Source of the DNA: DATKJS01 sp964551995
GTDB taxonomy: Bacteria > Acidobacteriota > Aminicenantia > Aminicenantales > Saccharicenantaceae
DNA length: 64,000 nt
Direction: 5' to 3'
Assembly: GCA_964551995.1 (NCBI GenBank)
Contig: CAZKFD010000012.1
Location: 1-64,000 of the forward strand
Made by a program: the position numbers and the translations under genes
Notes under the pieces: generated by a model
The model's input: only the letters and a program-made list of their open reading frames with translations
Databases searched by the model: none
Told to the model about the DNA's origin: nothing
Shown here: positions 1 through 8,283 of the stretch, in pieces
How the letters are laid out: each line of letters opens with the position of its first letter
How positions within the stretch are numbered: position 1 is the stretch's first letter

Positions 1-357
1 CCTTGGGTAACGTTGTAGGATAGCCAAAGAAAGAAATACCGTTAATCTCATCTGTCTTACTCAGTCCTATTCATTCATCCTTCCTCCCACACTAGACATA
101 TTGATATTGGGGATTTACTCCGTGTCTGAGGAATCATTTTGGGGATTGGGTTTGATTGCTATTTAGGGCTAGGCCTAATCGGGTAAACTATGTCCCCGAG
201 GAAGCCCATCCACGACTTAGACAGACCTCTCCCCTTGTCACAGATTTGTCACAAAAAGTGCTTAATCCTGCCTAATTCTGATTAACGGTGCTTAAACGAA
301 AAACGCGATTTTCCCCATATGGAAGCGATTTCCAGGGGAACCCCGATAATTCCTTGT
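1..357. other. AT-rich intergenic stretch, probable end of an integrated element
   Basis: No convincing gene is seen in this stretch. By eye its base composition is clearly more AT-rich than the rest of the window, and it stops abruptly at a truncated tRNA gene. It contains two pairs of short direct repeats close to the tRNA (about 235-295). Together these suggest one end of an integrated element or a decayed remnant. That is inference; no integrase gene lies in the window. Confidence 0.45.
235..295. repeat. Paired short direct repeats next to tRNA scar
   Basis: TTGTCACA occurs at 235-242 and again at 246-253, 11 bp apart. GTGCTTAA occurs at 258-265 and 288-295, 30 bp apart. Short direct repeats beside a tRNA junction resemble arm-type binding sites of tyrosine recombinases. 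The function is inferred only. Confidence 0.4.
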
Positions 358-401
358 TTGGATTCGAAGTCCGACGCTCTATCCGGCTGAGCTACGGGCG
401 C
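358..401 (-). tRNA. 5' half of tRNA-Arg(UCG), truncated
   Basis: Read on the minus strand from 401, the sequence gives acceptor GCGCCCG, TA, D-stem GCTC with loop AGCCGGATA and GAGC, then an anticodon arm with loop CTTCGAA (anticodon TCG, arginine). The 3' side of the anticodon stem already mismatches (TCCAA instead of TCCGA). Beyond it there is no variable loop, no T-arm and no CGGGCGC acceptor complement. The gene is therefore broken in the anticodon arm, exactly where the AT-rich DNA begins. Tyrosine recombinases often use this position, so it is best read as a non-functional tRNA fragment at an integration or excision scar. Confidence 0.72.
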
Positions 402-449
402 GCCGTGGGTCTGCCGGGGCTGAGAAGTTGCCTGTGTCGGATTTCTCTC

Positions 450-659
450 TTATGGGCCGGCGGACAGGCCGAAGAAAATCAGGCTCGCGACGGTGCCCGC
501 GGCCAGCCCCGCGATGATGCCGAAGACCGGCCCGGCGACGATGCCGAAGACCAGGCCGAACAGCAGGGCGAATATCAGGGCGAAGCCCAGGACCGCGGCA
601 ATCCGTATTTTCCGGCTCTTGAAAACGACCCGCGGAGTTTTGCCCCCTTCGTTTGGCAC
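450..659 (-). CDS. Small glycine-rich membrane protein
   Basis: This 69-residue protein has a basic N-terminus (residues 1-19) followed by two hydrophobic helices at about 20-45 and 47-68. Both are rich in Gly, Ala and Phe in a glycine-zipper-like pattern. The start is GTG at 659, preceded by a good Shine-Dalgarno sequence (GGGAGG, 5 nt before the start region). It probably sits in the inner membrane. No family is recognised. It is transcribed alone on the minus strand, with the broken tRNA downstream. The good ribosome site and coherent hydrophobic pattern support a real gene, but its role is unknown. Confidence 0.55.
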   Translation of the reverse strand: MPNEGGKTPRVVFKSRKIRIAAVLGFALIFALLFGLVFGIVAGPVFGIIAGLAAGTVASLIFFGLSAGP

Positions 660-823
660 CTTGTTCCTCCCTGGTTCTCCACTCCCGCTCCGGGCCGGTC
701 AGTCCGGCCCGGGCGATCTCGCCGGCTATGATACCACGCTTCACAGGCCGGCGAAAATCGCCTTTTCCGGGCGCACGTCGGGGCCGGACGACGGTGCCGC
801 GCGGCGCCGCGTGGGAACCGGTC

Positions 824-2359
824 TCAGGACGCCGAGCCGATGAACGCGTACACGTCCTTGTGGAGCTTCTCCCGGGCCTTCTTGTCGATGTAGACCATAT
901 GGCCGGACTCGTAGTACGAGAAGCTGACGTTCTTGCGGATCGACGGCTCCAGGCCCATGTGGGACACGGTCTCCTCGATGCCGTTGAAGGGAGTGGCCAG
1001 GTCGTAGTAGCCGCAGACGACCAGCACCTTCATGAACCCGTCCTTCGTCATGGCCGAGCGCAGCATCTCCGCCGGCATGCCGGGCATGCCCTGGTCCCAC
1101 GGATAGACCATGGCGGAGACCTCGTAGTTCATGTCGGATTCCCACTTCAGCTCGTGGCGGATGTAATCGTGGAAGAGGCCGATAAACGGGCCTTCGTAGG
1201 AAACCTCGCTCGGGTCGTACTCCGGCCGCTCGCCCGCGGCGTCGGCGTCCATGCCCGTGAAGCGCGAATCCAGGCGTCCCACGGTCAGGCGCTTGTCGCG
1301 CAGCAGCTCCTTGAACCACCGCTGGGACCGGATGCGCAGGTTGCTCTCCTCGATGTACTTCGGCGAGAGCCCCGTAAACCGGGCGATTCCGGCCACGACC
1401 CTCTGGTATTCTTCGGCGGGGAGCTCATCCCCCTTCTCCAGGGCCACGGCGTATTCTCCGTGGGCGAACTCGCGGGCCATGCGGGCCACGTCCTCGACCC
1501 CGAGCTTCTGCAGGTCTGGGGGCAACCGCTTATGGAACCAGGCCGAGGTCGCATAGGTGGGAAGATAGAAGGCCTCCCTGTTGTCGGCCCCCCAGCTCCC
1601 GAAGGCCACCGTGGACACCAAGACGATGCCGTTCAGGTGGATATGGTGCCTCTCCTGGAGGACGGAGGACAGCATCGCCGAGCGCGTCGTGCCGTAGCTC
1701 TCGCCGATCAGGAACTTGGGCGAAGACCAGCGCTCGTTGCGCGTCAGGTACTGGTAGATGAAATCGGCGAACCACGTCGCATCCTGCGTCACGCCGTAGA
1801 ACTGGGACGCGTTCTGCCCCGGGGCGGGTCGGCTGTAGCCCGTCGAGACGGCGTCGATGAACACCAGGTCGGTGGCGTCGAGGAAGGAATTCTCGTTGTC
1901 CGCCATGGTGTAGGGCGCCGGCATCCCGTGGCCGTCGTCGGTCAGGACGATGAGCTTCGGCCCGAGCCCCATGTGCGTCCAGCAGGAGGCCGACCCCGGC
2001 CCGCCGTTGTAGACGAAGGAGACCGGCCGTTTCGAGATGTCGGAGACGCCGTCTTTAGTGTAGGCCACGAAAAAGAAGCTCGCCTTGGCCGCGCCGTCGT
2101 CGCCCTTCAGGACATAGGTGGCGGCGGTCGCCGCATAGTTGATGATCTGTCCGCCGATGCGGGCGCTGTGATGGGTCACGGCCGACTTCTCCTCGGCCGG
2201 GACCGTCGCCGTACGCTCCGTCTCGCCCGTCGTCCTCTGCCCCGGCTGCCCCGGCGGGAAGCCGCGCTGGCGCATCTGCTGATAGTCGACCTGGGCCATC
2301 GCTCCGCCTGTCGCCAGGCAGAGAGCCAGGCCCGCCGCGATCACGAGCTTTTTCCACAT
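824..2359 (-). CDS. Secreted S10-type serine carboxypeptidase
   Basis: This 511-residue protein has a signal peptide (residues 1-22, ending GGAMA). It removes C-terminal residues from peptides outside the cytoplasm, by membership of peptidase family S10. The alpha/beta-hydrolase landmarks are visible: oxyanion segment GGPGSAS at about 119-125, nucleophile motif GESYG (Ser221), Asp at about 453 in CGYYDLATP and His at about 487 in ESGHMVY. The frame opens further upstream, but ATG 2359 is chosen because AAGGAG lies 8 nt before it and the signal peptide starts there. It lies 56 bp behind the DUF885 gene and is probably co-transcribed with it, making a two-enzyme peptide-degrading unit. Confidence 0.9.
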   Translation of the reverse strand: MWKKLVIAAGLALCLATGGAMAQVDYQQMRQRGFPPGQPGQRTTGETERTATVPAEEKSAVTHHSARIGGQIINYAATAATYVLKGDDGAAKASFFFVAYTKDGVSDISKRPVSFVYNGGPGSASCWTHMGLGPKLIVLTDDGHGMPAPYTMADNENSFLDATDLVFIDAVSTGYSRPAPGQNASQFYGVTQDATWFADFIYQYLTRNERWSSPKFLIGESYGTTRSAMLSSVLQERHHIHLNGIVLVSTVAFGSWGADNREAFYLPTYATSAWFHKRLPPDLQKLGVEDVARMAREFAHGEYAVALEKGDELPAEEYQRVVAGIARFTGLSPKYIEESNLRIRSQRWFKELLRDKRLTVGRLDSRFTGMDADAAGERPEYDPSEVSYEGPFIGLFHDYIRHELKWESDMNYEVSAMVYPWDQGMPGMPAEMLRSAMTKDGFMKVLVVCGYYDLATPFNGIEETVSHMGLEPSIRKNVSFSYYESGHMVYIDKKAREKLHKDVYAFIGSAS

Positions 2360-2415
2360 ATCCATATCTCCTTTCAGGTCAAAATCCTCGCCCCCCGGCC
2401 TTTCCCCTTCCGGGT

Positions 2416-4611
2416 TCACTCCCCCTTCGCCGGCTCCGGCCCGAAGCACTTCCAGGCGAGCGGCATGTCGTGCCTCAGCTTTTCGTCGCCCAGGGCCAAG
2501 CGCAGCAGCGCGATCGGCATCCCGCCCCTCCGGATGACGTAGTCGTGGAACTCCTTGAGCGTCATCCGGCCGGAGTCGACAAACTCTTTCTTGAGCTCCC
2601 GGAGCTGCATCGCCCCGATCAGATACCCCGCCTGGTAGAGCGGCCCGTACCCGCCGCTGAAGGAGCGACGCACCTCGGCCGTGGCGTTGTCCCTTTCGTG
2701 GCCGACTTTATCGACGAGGTAGTCGATGCATTCCTGAGGTGACCACGCGCCCAGGTGAAACTCAAGCGAGAACACGATGCGCGCGCAGCGGTGCATGCGC
2801 CAGAAGAGGGCCCCGACCCGCTGCTCCGGCGTGCCGTCGAATCCCATGTCGTAGAGAAGCGTCTCCCAGTAGACGGCCCAGCCTTCGGTCCAGAACGACG
2901 TGCCGAGCTCCGACTCGAAGGCCCCGAAGCGCTGACCCATGTAAAACTGCATGTTGTGGCCCGGGATCATCTCGTGGAAGGCCGTGGCGTGCGAAAAGGG
3001 GACGTTGTTCCCCCGCATGCTCTCGAGTTTTTCCTCGGTGGTCATGGTCTCGGTGGGAGAAGCGATCATGATCTCCGGGCCGCCCAGGAAGAAGGGGCTG
3101 AAGAGCTGCTGCCGAGCCGTCATCATGACCCTGCGGAGGGTTTCTGCTTCGATTTCCGGCACCGTGATCAGGTCGTGGGCGCGGAGGTAATCGACGGCCC
3201 CGAACATCAGGTCGCGGACCGCGTCCGGCTGCCCTCCCGGAGGGGCGTGCATCTGCTTGACCTTCTCGACGGCCGCCTTCCAGTCGTCCCCGAATCCCAT
3301 CTCGGCCGAGGCCTTCTTCATTTCGGCCTCGCACCAGGCGAACTGCCGGTTAGCCCAGCCGATGAGCTCCTCGGGCGTGTAGGGGACAAGCTCCCCGGCC
3401 AGGTCCAGCATCAGCGCCTCCCGGCCGATGGGCCGCCCCGCGATGCCGCTCGAGTCGGTCTTGAGCGGGGCCGGCGGCGGCGGATTCGAAGCCCGCCGCA
3501 GCCCGACCTCGAGGGTGTTGCGGAGGTAGAGGTAATCGATCTGGCCGTCCCGGCTGAGCTTCCCGAAATCGAGCTTCTTCAGCGCCGCGAGCCAGCCCGA
3601 GAAATATTTCACGTCCGAGGCCGGGTTGGCCCCGCCCGGTCCGCCCATGCCTCCGAACCCTCGGCCCCTCACCCCACGGAAGCGCTGCACGACGTCCCGC
3701 ATCTCGTCCTGGGGAAAGACGAGAAGCTGTCCGAGGTCCGGCACTTCCGGCCATGACGGCGCAGCGGCCGCTTCGACGGCGGCAGCCGCCGGCGCGGGGG
3801 CCTTGTCCCGCTGGACGCCCGGCGCGACCTTGTCCCGAAGAAACGCTTCGTAATCCTCCAGGGCTTTTTCGGCCTGGTGATACGGCTGGGCCATCCACCA
3901 GGTGAACAGCGGGTCGTAGCCATCGTAGAAGCCGAACCATCGCCGGAGCGTCTCCCGCAGGGTTCTGACCCTATCGGAGGCCCGCATCGCCAGGTCCCGG
4001 CCCGCCACCAGGGAGCTCAATTTATCAGGGTCCCTGATGGCCGCGGCCAGCTCCGATTGGGTCCGGCCGATCAGATCGATGGCCTGGGACAGGACGACCG
4101 CGGATTTCTCCGGGTCGACGGTTTCCATCTCCATCCGGGCTTCCTCGAGGCGGTCGATCCCCGCCGCGAAAGGAACCAGCGGCTCGAGCTGAGCGGCCGC
4201 GGCCGCATCCTCATCGACCTGCTTCATATCGGCCTGCACTTTCCCTTCCAGGGCCTTGAGCTCCTTGCGGCCCGCCGCATTCAGCGTCCGCAGATTGAGC
4301 CCGGCCAGGGCGGACGCCCAGTCGAGTCCGAACCGCTTCAGCCGCGCGAAGCGGGCCGGCGACGGGCAAGAGTAGAACGCGGACAGCTGTTCGCGGTCGG
4401 CCCGGTAGCGCCCGGCCACGACGCGCATCCCGTTCTCCCGGGGGACCAGGAGAGCCTTCAGGTCGGCGGGGGCGACCCGCGGCTGCTGTTGGGCAAAGGC
4501 CGGCGCTTTCGGGCTGGGGGGACGGTTTTCCTCCTGCCGCCCGGTCAGGGCTGGAGCCAGCAACGTCAATCCAAGGAACACTGCGGCAAGACAAAAATGC
4601 TGTTTTCTCAA
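2416..4611 (-). CDS. Secreted DUF885 family putative metallopeptidase
   Basis: This 731-residue protein has a signal peptide (about 1-24). The C-terminal two thirds match the DUF885 family, with the hallmark motif HEMIPGH near residue 545. That motif contains HExxxGH-like metal-binding residues, so a zinc peptidase function is probable but not certain. DUF885 proteins are usually close to 600 residues; the extra ~130 residues lie N-terminally and look helical and charged (about 40-190). The start is TTG at 4611 with GAGGAG 8 nt upstream, and no closer ATG fits. It is the first gene of a pair with the S10 carboxypeptidase. Confidence 0.85.
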   Translation of the reverse strand: MRKQHFCLAAVFLGLTLLAPALTGRQEENRPPSPKAPAFAQQQPRVAPADLKALLVPRENGMRVVAGRYRADREQLSAFYSCPSPARFARLKRFGLDWASALAGLNLRTLNAAGRKELKALEGKVQADMKQVDEDAAAAAQLEPLVPFAAGIDRLEEARMEMETVDPEKSAVVLSQAIDLIGRTQSELAAAIRDPDKLSSLVAGRDLAMRASDRVRTLRETLRRWFGFYDGYDPLFTWWMAQPYHQAEKALEDYEAFLRDKVAPGVQRDKAPAPAAAAVEAAAAPSWPEVPDLGQLLVFPQDEMRDVVQRFRGVRGRGFGGMGGPGGANPASDVKYFSGWLAALKKLDFGKLSRDGQIDYLYLRNTLEVGLRRASNPPPPAPLKTDSSGIAGRPIGREALMLDLAGELVPYTPEELIGWANRQFAWCEAEMKKASAEMGFGDDWKAAVEKVKQMHAPPGGQPDAVRDLMFGAVDYLRAHDLITVPEIEAETLRRVMMTARQQLFSPFFLGGPEIMIASPTETMTTEEKLESMRGNNVPFSHATAFHEMIPGHNMQFYMGQRFGAFESELGTSFWTEGWAVYWETLLYDMGFDGTPEQRVGALFWRMHRCARIVFSLEFHLGAWSPQECIDYLVDKVGHERDNATAEVRRSFSGGYGPLYQAGYLIGAMQLRELKKEFVDSGRMTLKEFHDYVIRRGGMPIALLRLALGDEKLRHDMPLAWKCFGPEPAKGE

Positions 4612-4777
4612 GCGCGTGACTCCTCTTACAGGCGGGATAAGAACCCCGGCGGGGGGTGGAAAAGGCTCACTCGTCCATGCTCCAGCGTCAGCTTAGCGGC
4701 AGTTCTGCTCTCTATTTATATTAGACCCTCCGCTCCGCCGGTTCCTTCCATCGCCGGGCCGTGCCTCGCCCGCCGAT

Positions 4778-4806
4778 TTGACCGGTGCGCCGGTCTCTGT
4801 TATTAT
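4778..4806 (+). promoter_or_regulatory. Sigma70-type promoter of radical SAM gene
   Basis: TTGACC (4778-4783), 17-bp spacer, TATTAT (4801-4806). The predicted transcript starts near 4813, giving a leader of about 115 nt before the ATG at 4929. The 4612-4928 interval otherwise holds only this promoter and leader on the plus strand and the ribosome site of the divergent DUF885 gene. Confidence 0.7.
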
Positions 4807-4812
4807 TAGAAT

Positions 4813-4912
4813 ATAGGGAAGTGTGAAGCTCCTCAACCGTTGCGGGCGCACTGTCCGCGGCCGGCTTTGGCGTCTGCGTATTGCCGAACTCTTGAGGAGC
4901 CCGAATTATCGG
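4813..4912 (+). promoter_or_regulatory. Structured 5' leader of radical SAM gene
   Basis: The leader contains a perfect 9-bp inverted repeat: GCTCCTCAA (4828-4836) pairs with TTGAGGAGC (4892-4900) and closes a ~55-nt interior. Inside it a second stem (GCGGGC with GTCCGC, loop of 5) can form. A short CCGA/TCGG hairpin follows at 4901-4912, just before the AAGGAGG ribosome site. The layout resembles a cis-acting RNA switch, but I recognise no known riboswitch consensus. Regulation is inferred. Confidence 0.45.
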
Positions 4913-4928
4913 TGTTCAAGGAGGTGCG

Positions 4929-6413
4929 ATGACGAACTTCCTCAGAATGGACACCATCTGGAAGAATACCTCGACCCGGCTTCTCGACACGGCCATGCGC
5001 TTGCGCCCCCTGCGCGAGTGGGCCCTCAGGCAGGGGGAGAAGCAGCTCTTCGACCAGTTCCTGGTCCGGAATGAGGAGCACCTGCCCCGGAAGGTCCAGG
5101 AGATGCGTTACCTGGCGCTGAGCAACTTGCTCCACTCCGTCGACCGCGCCCTGGCCGACGGGAGGATCGCGCCCCAGGTCCGCCTGACCCTGATCAAGAC
5201 CCTCGTCGGCAGCGTGCTCATGGGCGAGAGGGAGCGCATGGACCCGTTTGCCAAGCGCCACGGCTTCGACCCGCCCACGCTCCTCGTGATCAGTCCGACG
5301 CAGCAGTGCAATCTCTGCTGCAAGGGCTGCTACGCCGTGAGCTCCGCGGCGGAAAAAGCAATCCTGAGATACGATGTCTTCCGGCGCATCCTCAATGAGA
5401 AGAAGGCCGACTGGGGCTCGCGCTTTACGGTCATCACAGGCGGCGAGCCGCTAATGTACCGGAGCGACGGGAAGGACCTGTTCGACATCCTGGCGGACAA
5501 CCGGGACACCTATTTCATGATGTACACCAACGCCACGCTCATCGACGACGAGGCCGCCCGCAAGATGGCCGACCTGGGGAACATCACTCCGGCCATCTCC
5601 GTCGAGGGCTGGGAAAAAGAGACGGATGCGCGCCGCGGCCAGGGCGTCTTCAGCAAGATCCAGCAGGCCATGGACCACCTGGTCGCCCGGGGCGTTCCGT
5701 TCGGGGTCTCGGCGACGGCGACACGGGAGAATGCCGAGACCATCATGTCCGAGAAGTTCATGGATTATTATTTCCACGAGAAGGGAGCGATCTACGGCTG
5801 GATCTTCCAGTACATGCCGATCGGACGCGGCTTCACCGTCGACCTTATGGTCACGCCGGAGCAGAGAAAGTGGATGCTCGAGAAAGAGCTGGAGATGATC
5901 TACCGGAAAAACCTCTTCCTGATCGATTTCTGGAACGGCGGTCCGATGTCCGTCGGCTGCATCGCCGCCGGCCGTTCGGGCGGCTATTTTTACATCGACG
6001 GGCACGGCAACATCGCGCCGTGCGTGTTCTTCCCTTATTACGTGGACAATATTTACAAGGTCTATGAAGAGGGACGGAACCTGACCTCGGTTCTCATGTC
6101 CGGCTATTTCCGGACCGTGCGCGAGTGGCAGAACAGCTACGCCAAAGCCAGCGAGAAGGCCGAGGACGTCCAAAACCTGCTCATGCCGTGTCCGATGCGC
6201 GACCACCACAAATTCGCCTATGACGTCATCACCCAGTTCGGCGCCAAACCGCTGGACGATGAAGCAGAACGGGCGATCGCCGACGCCGGCTACCACTCGC
6301 GGATGTACGATTACAACGCCCGTGTCGGCGAGCTTCTCGACCCCATCTGGGAGAAAGACTTCCTCTCCGGGAAGGCTGAGCTGGCGGGGCCGGACAGGCG
6401 GCCCGCCTCCTAA
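4929..6413 (+). CDS. Radical SAM protein with SPASM-like C-terminal cysteines
   Basis: This 494-residue cytoplasmic iron-sulfur enzyme has a helical N-terminal region (1-115). The radical SAM cluster motif CNLCCKGC follows (Cys127, Cys131, Cys134, a CX3CX2C), then GGEP near 174. The C-terminal part has conserved Cys344 (CIAAGRSGGY), Cys365 (PCVF) and Cys421 (MPCPMRDH), spaced like an auxiliary-cluster (SPASM-like) region. A close paralogue lies at 54819-56363 with the same motif order. The reaction is unknown; peptide or small-molecule maturation is possible. ATG 4929 is preceded by AAGGAGG at 4 nt. The gene is transcribed alone from its own promoter with a long structured leader. No precursor peptide gene is apparent next to it. 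Confidence 0.85.
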   Translation: MTNFLRMDTIWKNTSTRLLDTAMRLRPLREWALRQGEKQLFDQFLVRNEEHLPRKVQEMRYLALSNLLHSVDRALADGRIAPQVRLTLIKTLVGSVLMGERERMDPFAKRHGFDPPTLLVISPTQQCNLCCKGCYAVSSAAEKAILRYDVFRRILNEKKADWGSRFTVITGGEPLMYRSDGKDLFDILADNRDTYFMMYTNATLIDDEAARKMADLGNITPAISVEGWEKETDARRGQGVFSKIQQAMDHLVARGVPFGVSATATRENAETIMSEKFMDYYFHEKGAIYGWIFQYMPIGRGFTVDLMVTPEQRKWMLEKELEMIYRKNLFLIDFWNGGPMSVGCIAAGRSGGYFYIDGHGNIAPCVFFPYYVDNIYKVYEEGRNLTSVLMSGYFRTVREWQNSYAKASEKAEDVQNLLMPCPMRDHHKFAYDVITQFGAKPLDDEAERAIADAGYHSRMYDYNARVGELLDPIWEKDFLSGKAELAGPDRRPAS

Positions 6414-6431
6414 AAAGCCTGAAAAGCCGCC

Positions 6432-6460
6432 TTGACATCGGCCCGCCCCGGCGATATATT
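6432..6460 (+). promoter_or_regulatory. Near-consensus promoter of ThuA-like gene
   Basis: TTGACA (6432-6437), 17-bp spacer, TATATT (6455-6460). The -10 box ends only 9 bp before the ATG at 6470, so the transcript should begin within a few bases of the start codon. Confidence 0.75.
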
Positions 6461-6469
6461 CGGCTCGCG

Positions 6470-7276
6470 ATGCCTGGAAAGAATGTATCCGAGGACTTCC
6501 CTGCCCTGCGCGTGACGGTCTGGAACGAATTCATCCACGAGAGAACGGCGGCGCAGCCCAAGGAGATCTATCCCCGCGGCATCCACGCCGTGATCGCGGA
6601 GGCCCTGCGCCGGCGTCTCGGCGCAACCGTGGAAGTCTGCACGGCGACCCTGGACGAGCCCGAGCACGGATTGACGGCCGGTGTCCTCGCGCGGACCGAC
6701 GTCCTCGCGTGGTGGGGGCACGCGGCCCATGAACGGGTGAGCGACGCGGTCGTCGACCGCGTCCACCGGCGCGTGCTCGAAGGGATGGGGCTTCTCGCCC
6801 TCCACTCGGCCCACGCCTCGAAGATCTTCCGCCGCCTGATGGGCACGAGCTGCATGCTCCGCTGGCGCGAGGCGGCCGAGAAGGAGCGGGTCTGGATCGT
6901 GGACCCGTCCCACCCGATCGCCGGCGGACTCGACGGCGAGTTCTTCGAGGTCCCGCACACGGAAATGTACGGGGAATACTTCGACATCCCGCGGCCCGAC
7001 GAGATCGTCTTCATCAGCTGGTACGAGGGGGGCGAGGTCTTCCGTTCGGGCTGCACCTTCCGCCGCGGCAAAGGCAAGATCTTCTACTTCAGCCCCGGGC
7101 ACGAAACTTTCCCCATTTATCATGACGACCGGGTGCAGCGCGTCCTGGCCAACGCCGCTCGCTGGGCCGCTCCCGCGGGGGCGACGTACTTCGGAGAGGG
7201 CCGACGGATCGAGCCGCCGCTCAGCCCCATCGCCGCCAAGCACACGGTCGACGAATCGCTCCATCGTGAGGGCTGA
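6470..7276 (+). CDS. ThuA-like trehalose-utilisation family protein
   Basis: This 268-residue protein with no signal peptide is probably cytoplasmic. The fold is that of ThuA, a class I glutamine-amidotransferase-like domain. Visible are RVTVWNEF at the N-terminus, WWGHAAH (about 80-86), ALHSAHASKIF (about 108-118), a central H-P-I-A-G-G-L segment, and GKIFYFSPGHE near 205-215. ThuA proteins are linked to sugar utilisation, but the reaction is unsettled. There is no Shine-Dalgarno sequence, and the promoter sits directly upstream, implying leaderless translation. It is transcribed alone and converges with the PfkB kinase gene. Confidence 0.82.
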   Translation: MPGKNVSEDFPALRVTVWNEFIHERTAAQPKEIYPRGIHAVIAEALRRRLGATVEVCTATLDEPEHGLTAGVLARTDVLAWWGHAAHERVSDAVVDRVHRRVLEGMGLLALHSAHASKIFRRLMGTSCMLRWREAAEKERVWIVDPSHPIAGGLDGEFFEVPHTEMYGEYFDIPRPDEIVFISWYEGGEVFRSGCTFRRGKGKIFYFSPGHETFPIYHDDRVQRVLANAARWAAPAGATYFGEGRRIEPPLSPIAAKHTVDESLHREG

Positions 7277-7321
7277 GGAAAAAGCCGCGCGCCCGCCCGC
7301 GCCGCTCATCCTGACCGGGCG

Positions 7322-8248
7322 TTACCTCTGTCCTTCGGCCATCAGGCGACGCACGGCTTCGAGCGAGGTCACGCCGCGGTGGCTGACCCGGGTCGTGCAG
7401 AGGGCCCCGGCGGCGTTTCCCTGGCGGACCGCGTCCTCGAGGGAGGCTCCGCCGACGGCGCCCAGGAGGAAGCCGGCGGCGAAGGCGTCGCCCGCGCACG
7501 TCGTGTCCACCGCCTTCACCGGATAGGCCGGAAATTCCGCGGCCCCGTCCCGCGTGACGAGCAGGGCGCCTCTCGCACCGCGCTTGACGACGACGGCCCC
7601 GGGGCCGCGAACGAGCAGGGCCCGGCCCGCTTCGCGGGGGGCCTTCTCCCCGGTCAGCATTGCCGCTTCCTCTTCGTTGGTCAGGAGGTAATCGAGGACC
7701 GGCAGGGCGCCTTCGATCCGCGCCATCCAGCGGCCGGCGACGTCCCAGTCCGTGTCGAGCGAGGTCAGGCAGCCGAGAGATTTCGCCCGGCGCGCGAGCT
7801 CCCCCATGTCGAGCCGGAGGAGCTTCATCGCCCCACCGATGTGGACGACGGCGGCCTTCTTGAGGAGGGCGTTGGGCACGTGAGCGTTGGTCAGCATCTC
7901 GCAGCCCCCGGCGCGGTAATAGAACGACCGCTGACCCGCGTCGTCGACGAGGACGATGGCCGCCGCGGTCGGCAGCCCGTCCACCCGGCCGACGGCGTCC
8001 ACGATGACGCCCGCCGCCTTGATGTCGGCCAGGGCGGCGTCCCCGAGAGCGTCCCGGCCGACCAGGGCCGAGAGCCGCGCCTCGGCACCCAGCTTGGCCA
8101 GGACGGCGGCGGTGTTGGCCGCGCAGCCGCCGGAGACGAGCTCCACGTCCTCGACCGGCTCCGCCCGCCCGGGAGGGGGAAGGCTCCGGACGGGCCGGAC
8201 GACGATGTCCGCGACGAGCTGCCCGACGCAGAGGAACGACCGTTTCAT
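7322..8248 (-). CDS. PfkB family carbohydrate kinase
   Basis: This ~308-residue ribokinase-type sugar or nucleoside kinase would phosphorylate a substrate with ATP in the cytoplasm. Family signatures include an N-terminal CVGQLVADI, GGCAANTAAVLAKLGA (sugar-binding Gly-Gly), and DTTCAGDAFAAGFL near the C-terminus containing the catalytic Asp and anion hole. ATG 8248 puts the conserved N-terminus at its usual place. A GTG at 8287 that overlaps the upstream MFS stop codon (GTGA) is the alternative and would add 13 residues. It follows the MFS transporter gene directly, so transport and phosphorylation of the same sugar or nucleoside is a fair inference. The substrate is unknown. Confidence 0.88.
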   Translation of the reverse strand: MKRSFLCVGQLVADIVVRPVRSLPPPGRAEPVEDVELVSGGCAANTAAVLAKLGAEARLSALVGRDALGDAALADIKAAGVIVDAVGRVDGLPTAAAIVLVDDAGQRSFYYRAGGCEMLTNAHVPNALLKKAAVVHIGGAMKLLRLDMGELARRAKSLGCLTSLDTDWDVAGRWMARIEGALPVLDYLLTNEEEAAMLTGEKAPREAGRALLVRGPGAVVVKRGARGALLVTRDGAAEFPAYPVKAVDTTCAGDAFAAGFLLGAVGGASLEDAVRQGNAAGALCTTRVSHRGVTSLEAVRRLMAEGQR

Positions 8249-8283
8249 AACCGTCGCGCTGTCACCGGGGCCGGCGGGAGGCG

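Noticed and set aside
1..401. Group I intron in the tRNA-Arg anticodon loop
   Set aside because: No 3' exon (T-arm and acceptor complement) is found in the preceding 350 bases, and I see no intron core motifs.
653..2542. 629-codon open frame on the plus strand
   Set aside because: It lies opposite the S10 and DUF885 genes, whose products are recognisable. Its own translation is rich in Arg, Gly and Val without domains, as expected for a GC-rich antisense frame.
4823..5074. Possible cysteine-containing leader or precursor peptide before the radical SAM gene
   Set aside because: It overlaps the radical SAM start in another frame, has a poor GTG start and low-complexity Arg-rich sequence. The leader is better explained by RNA structure.
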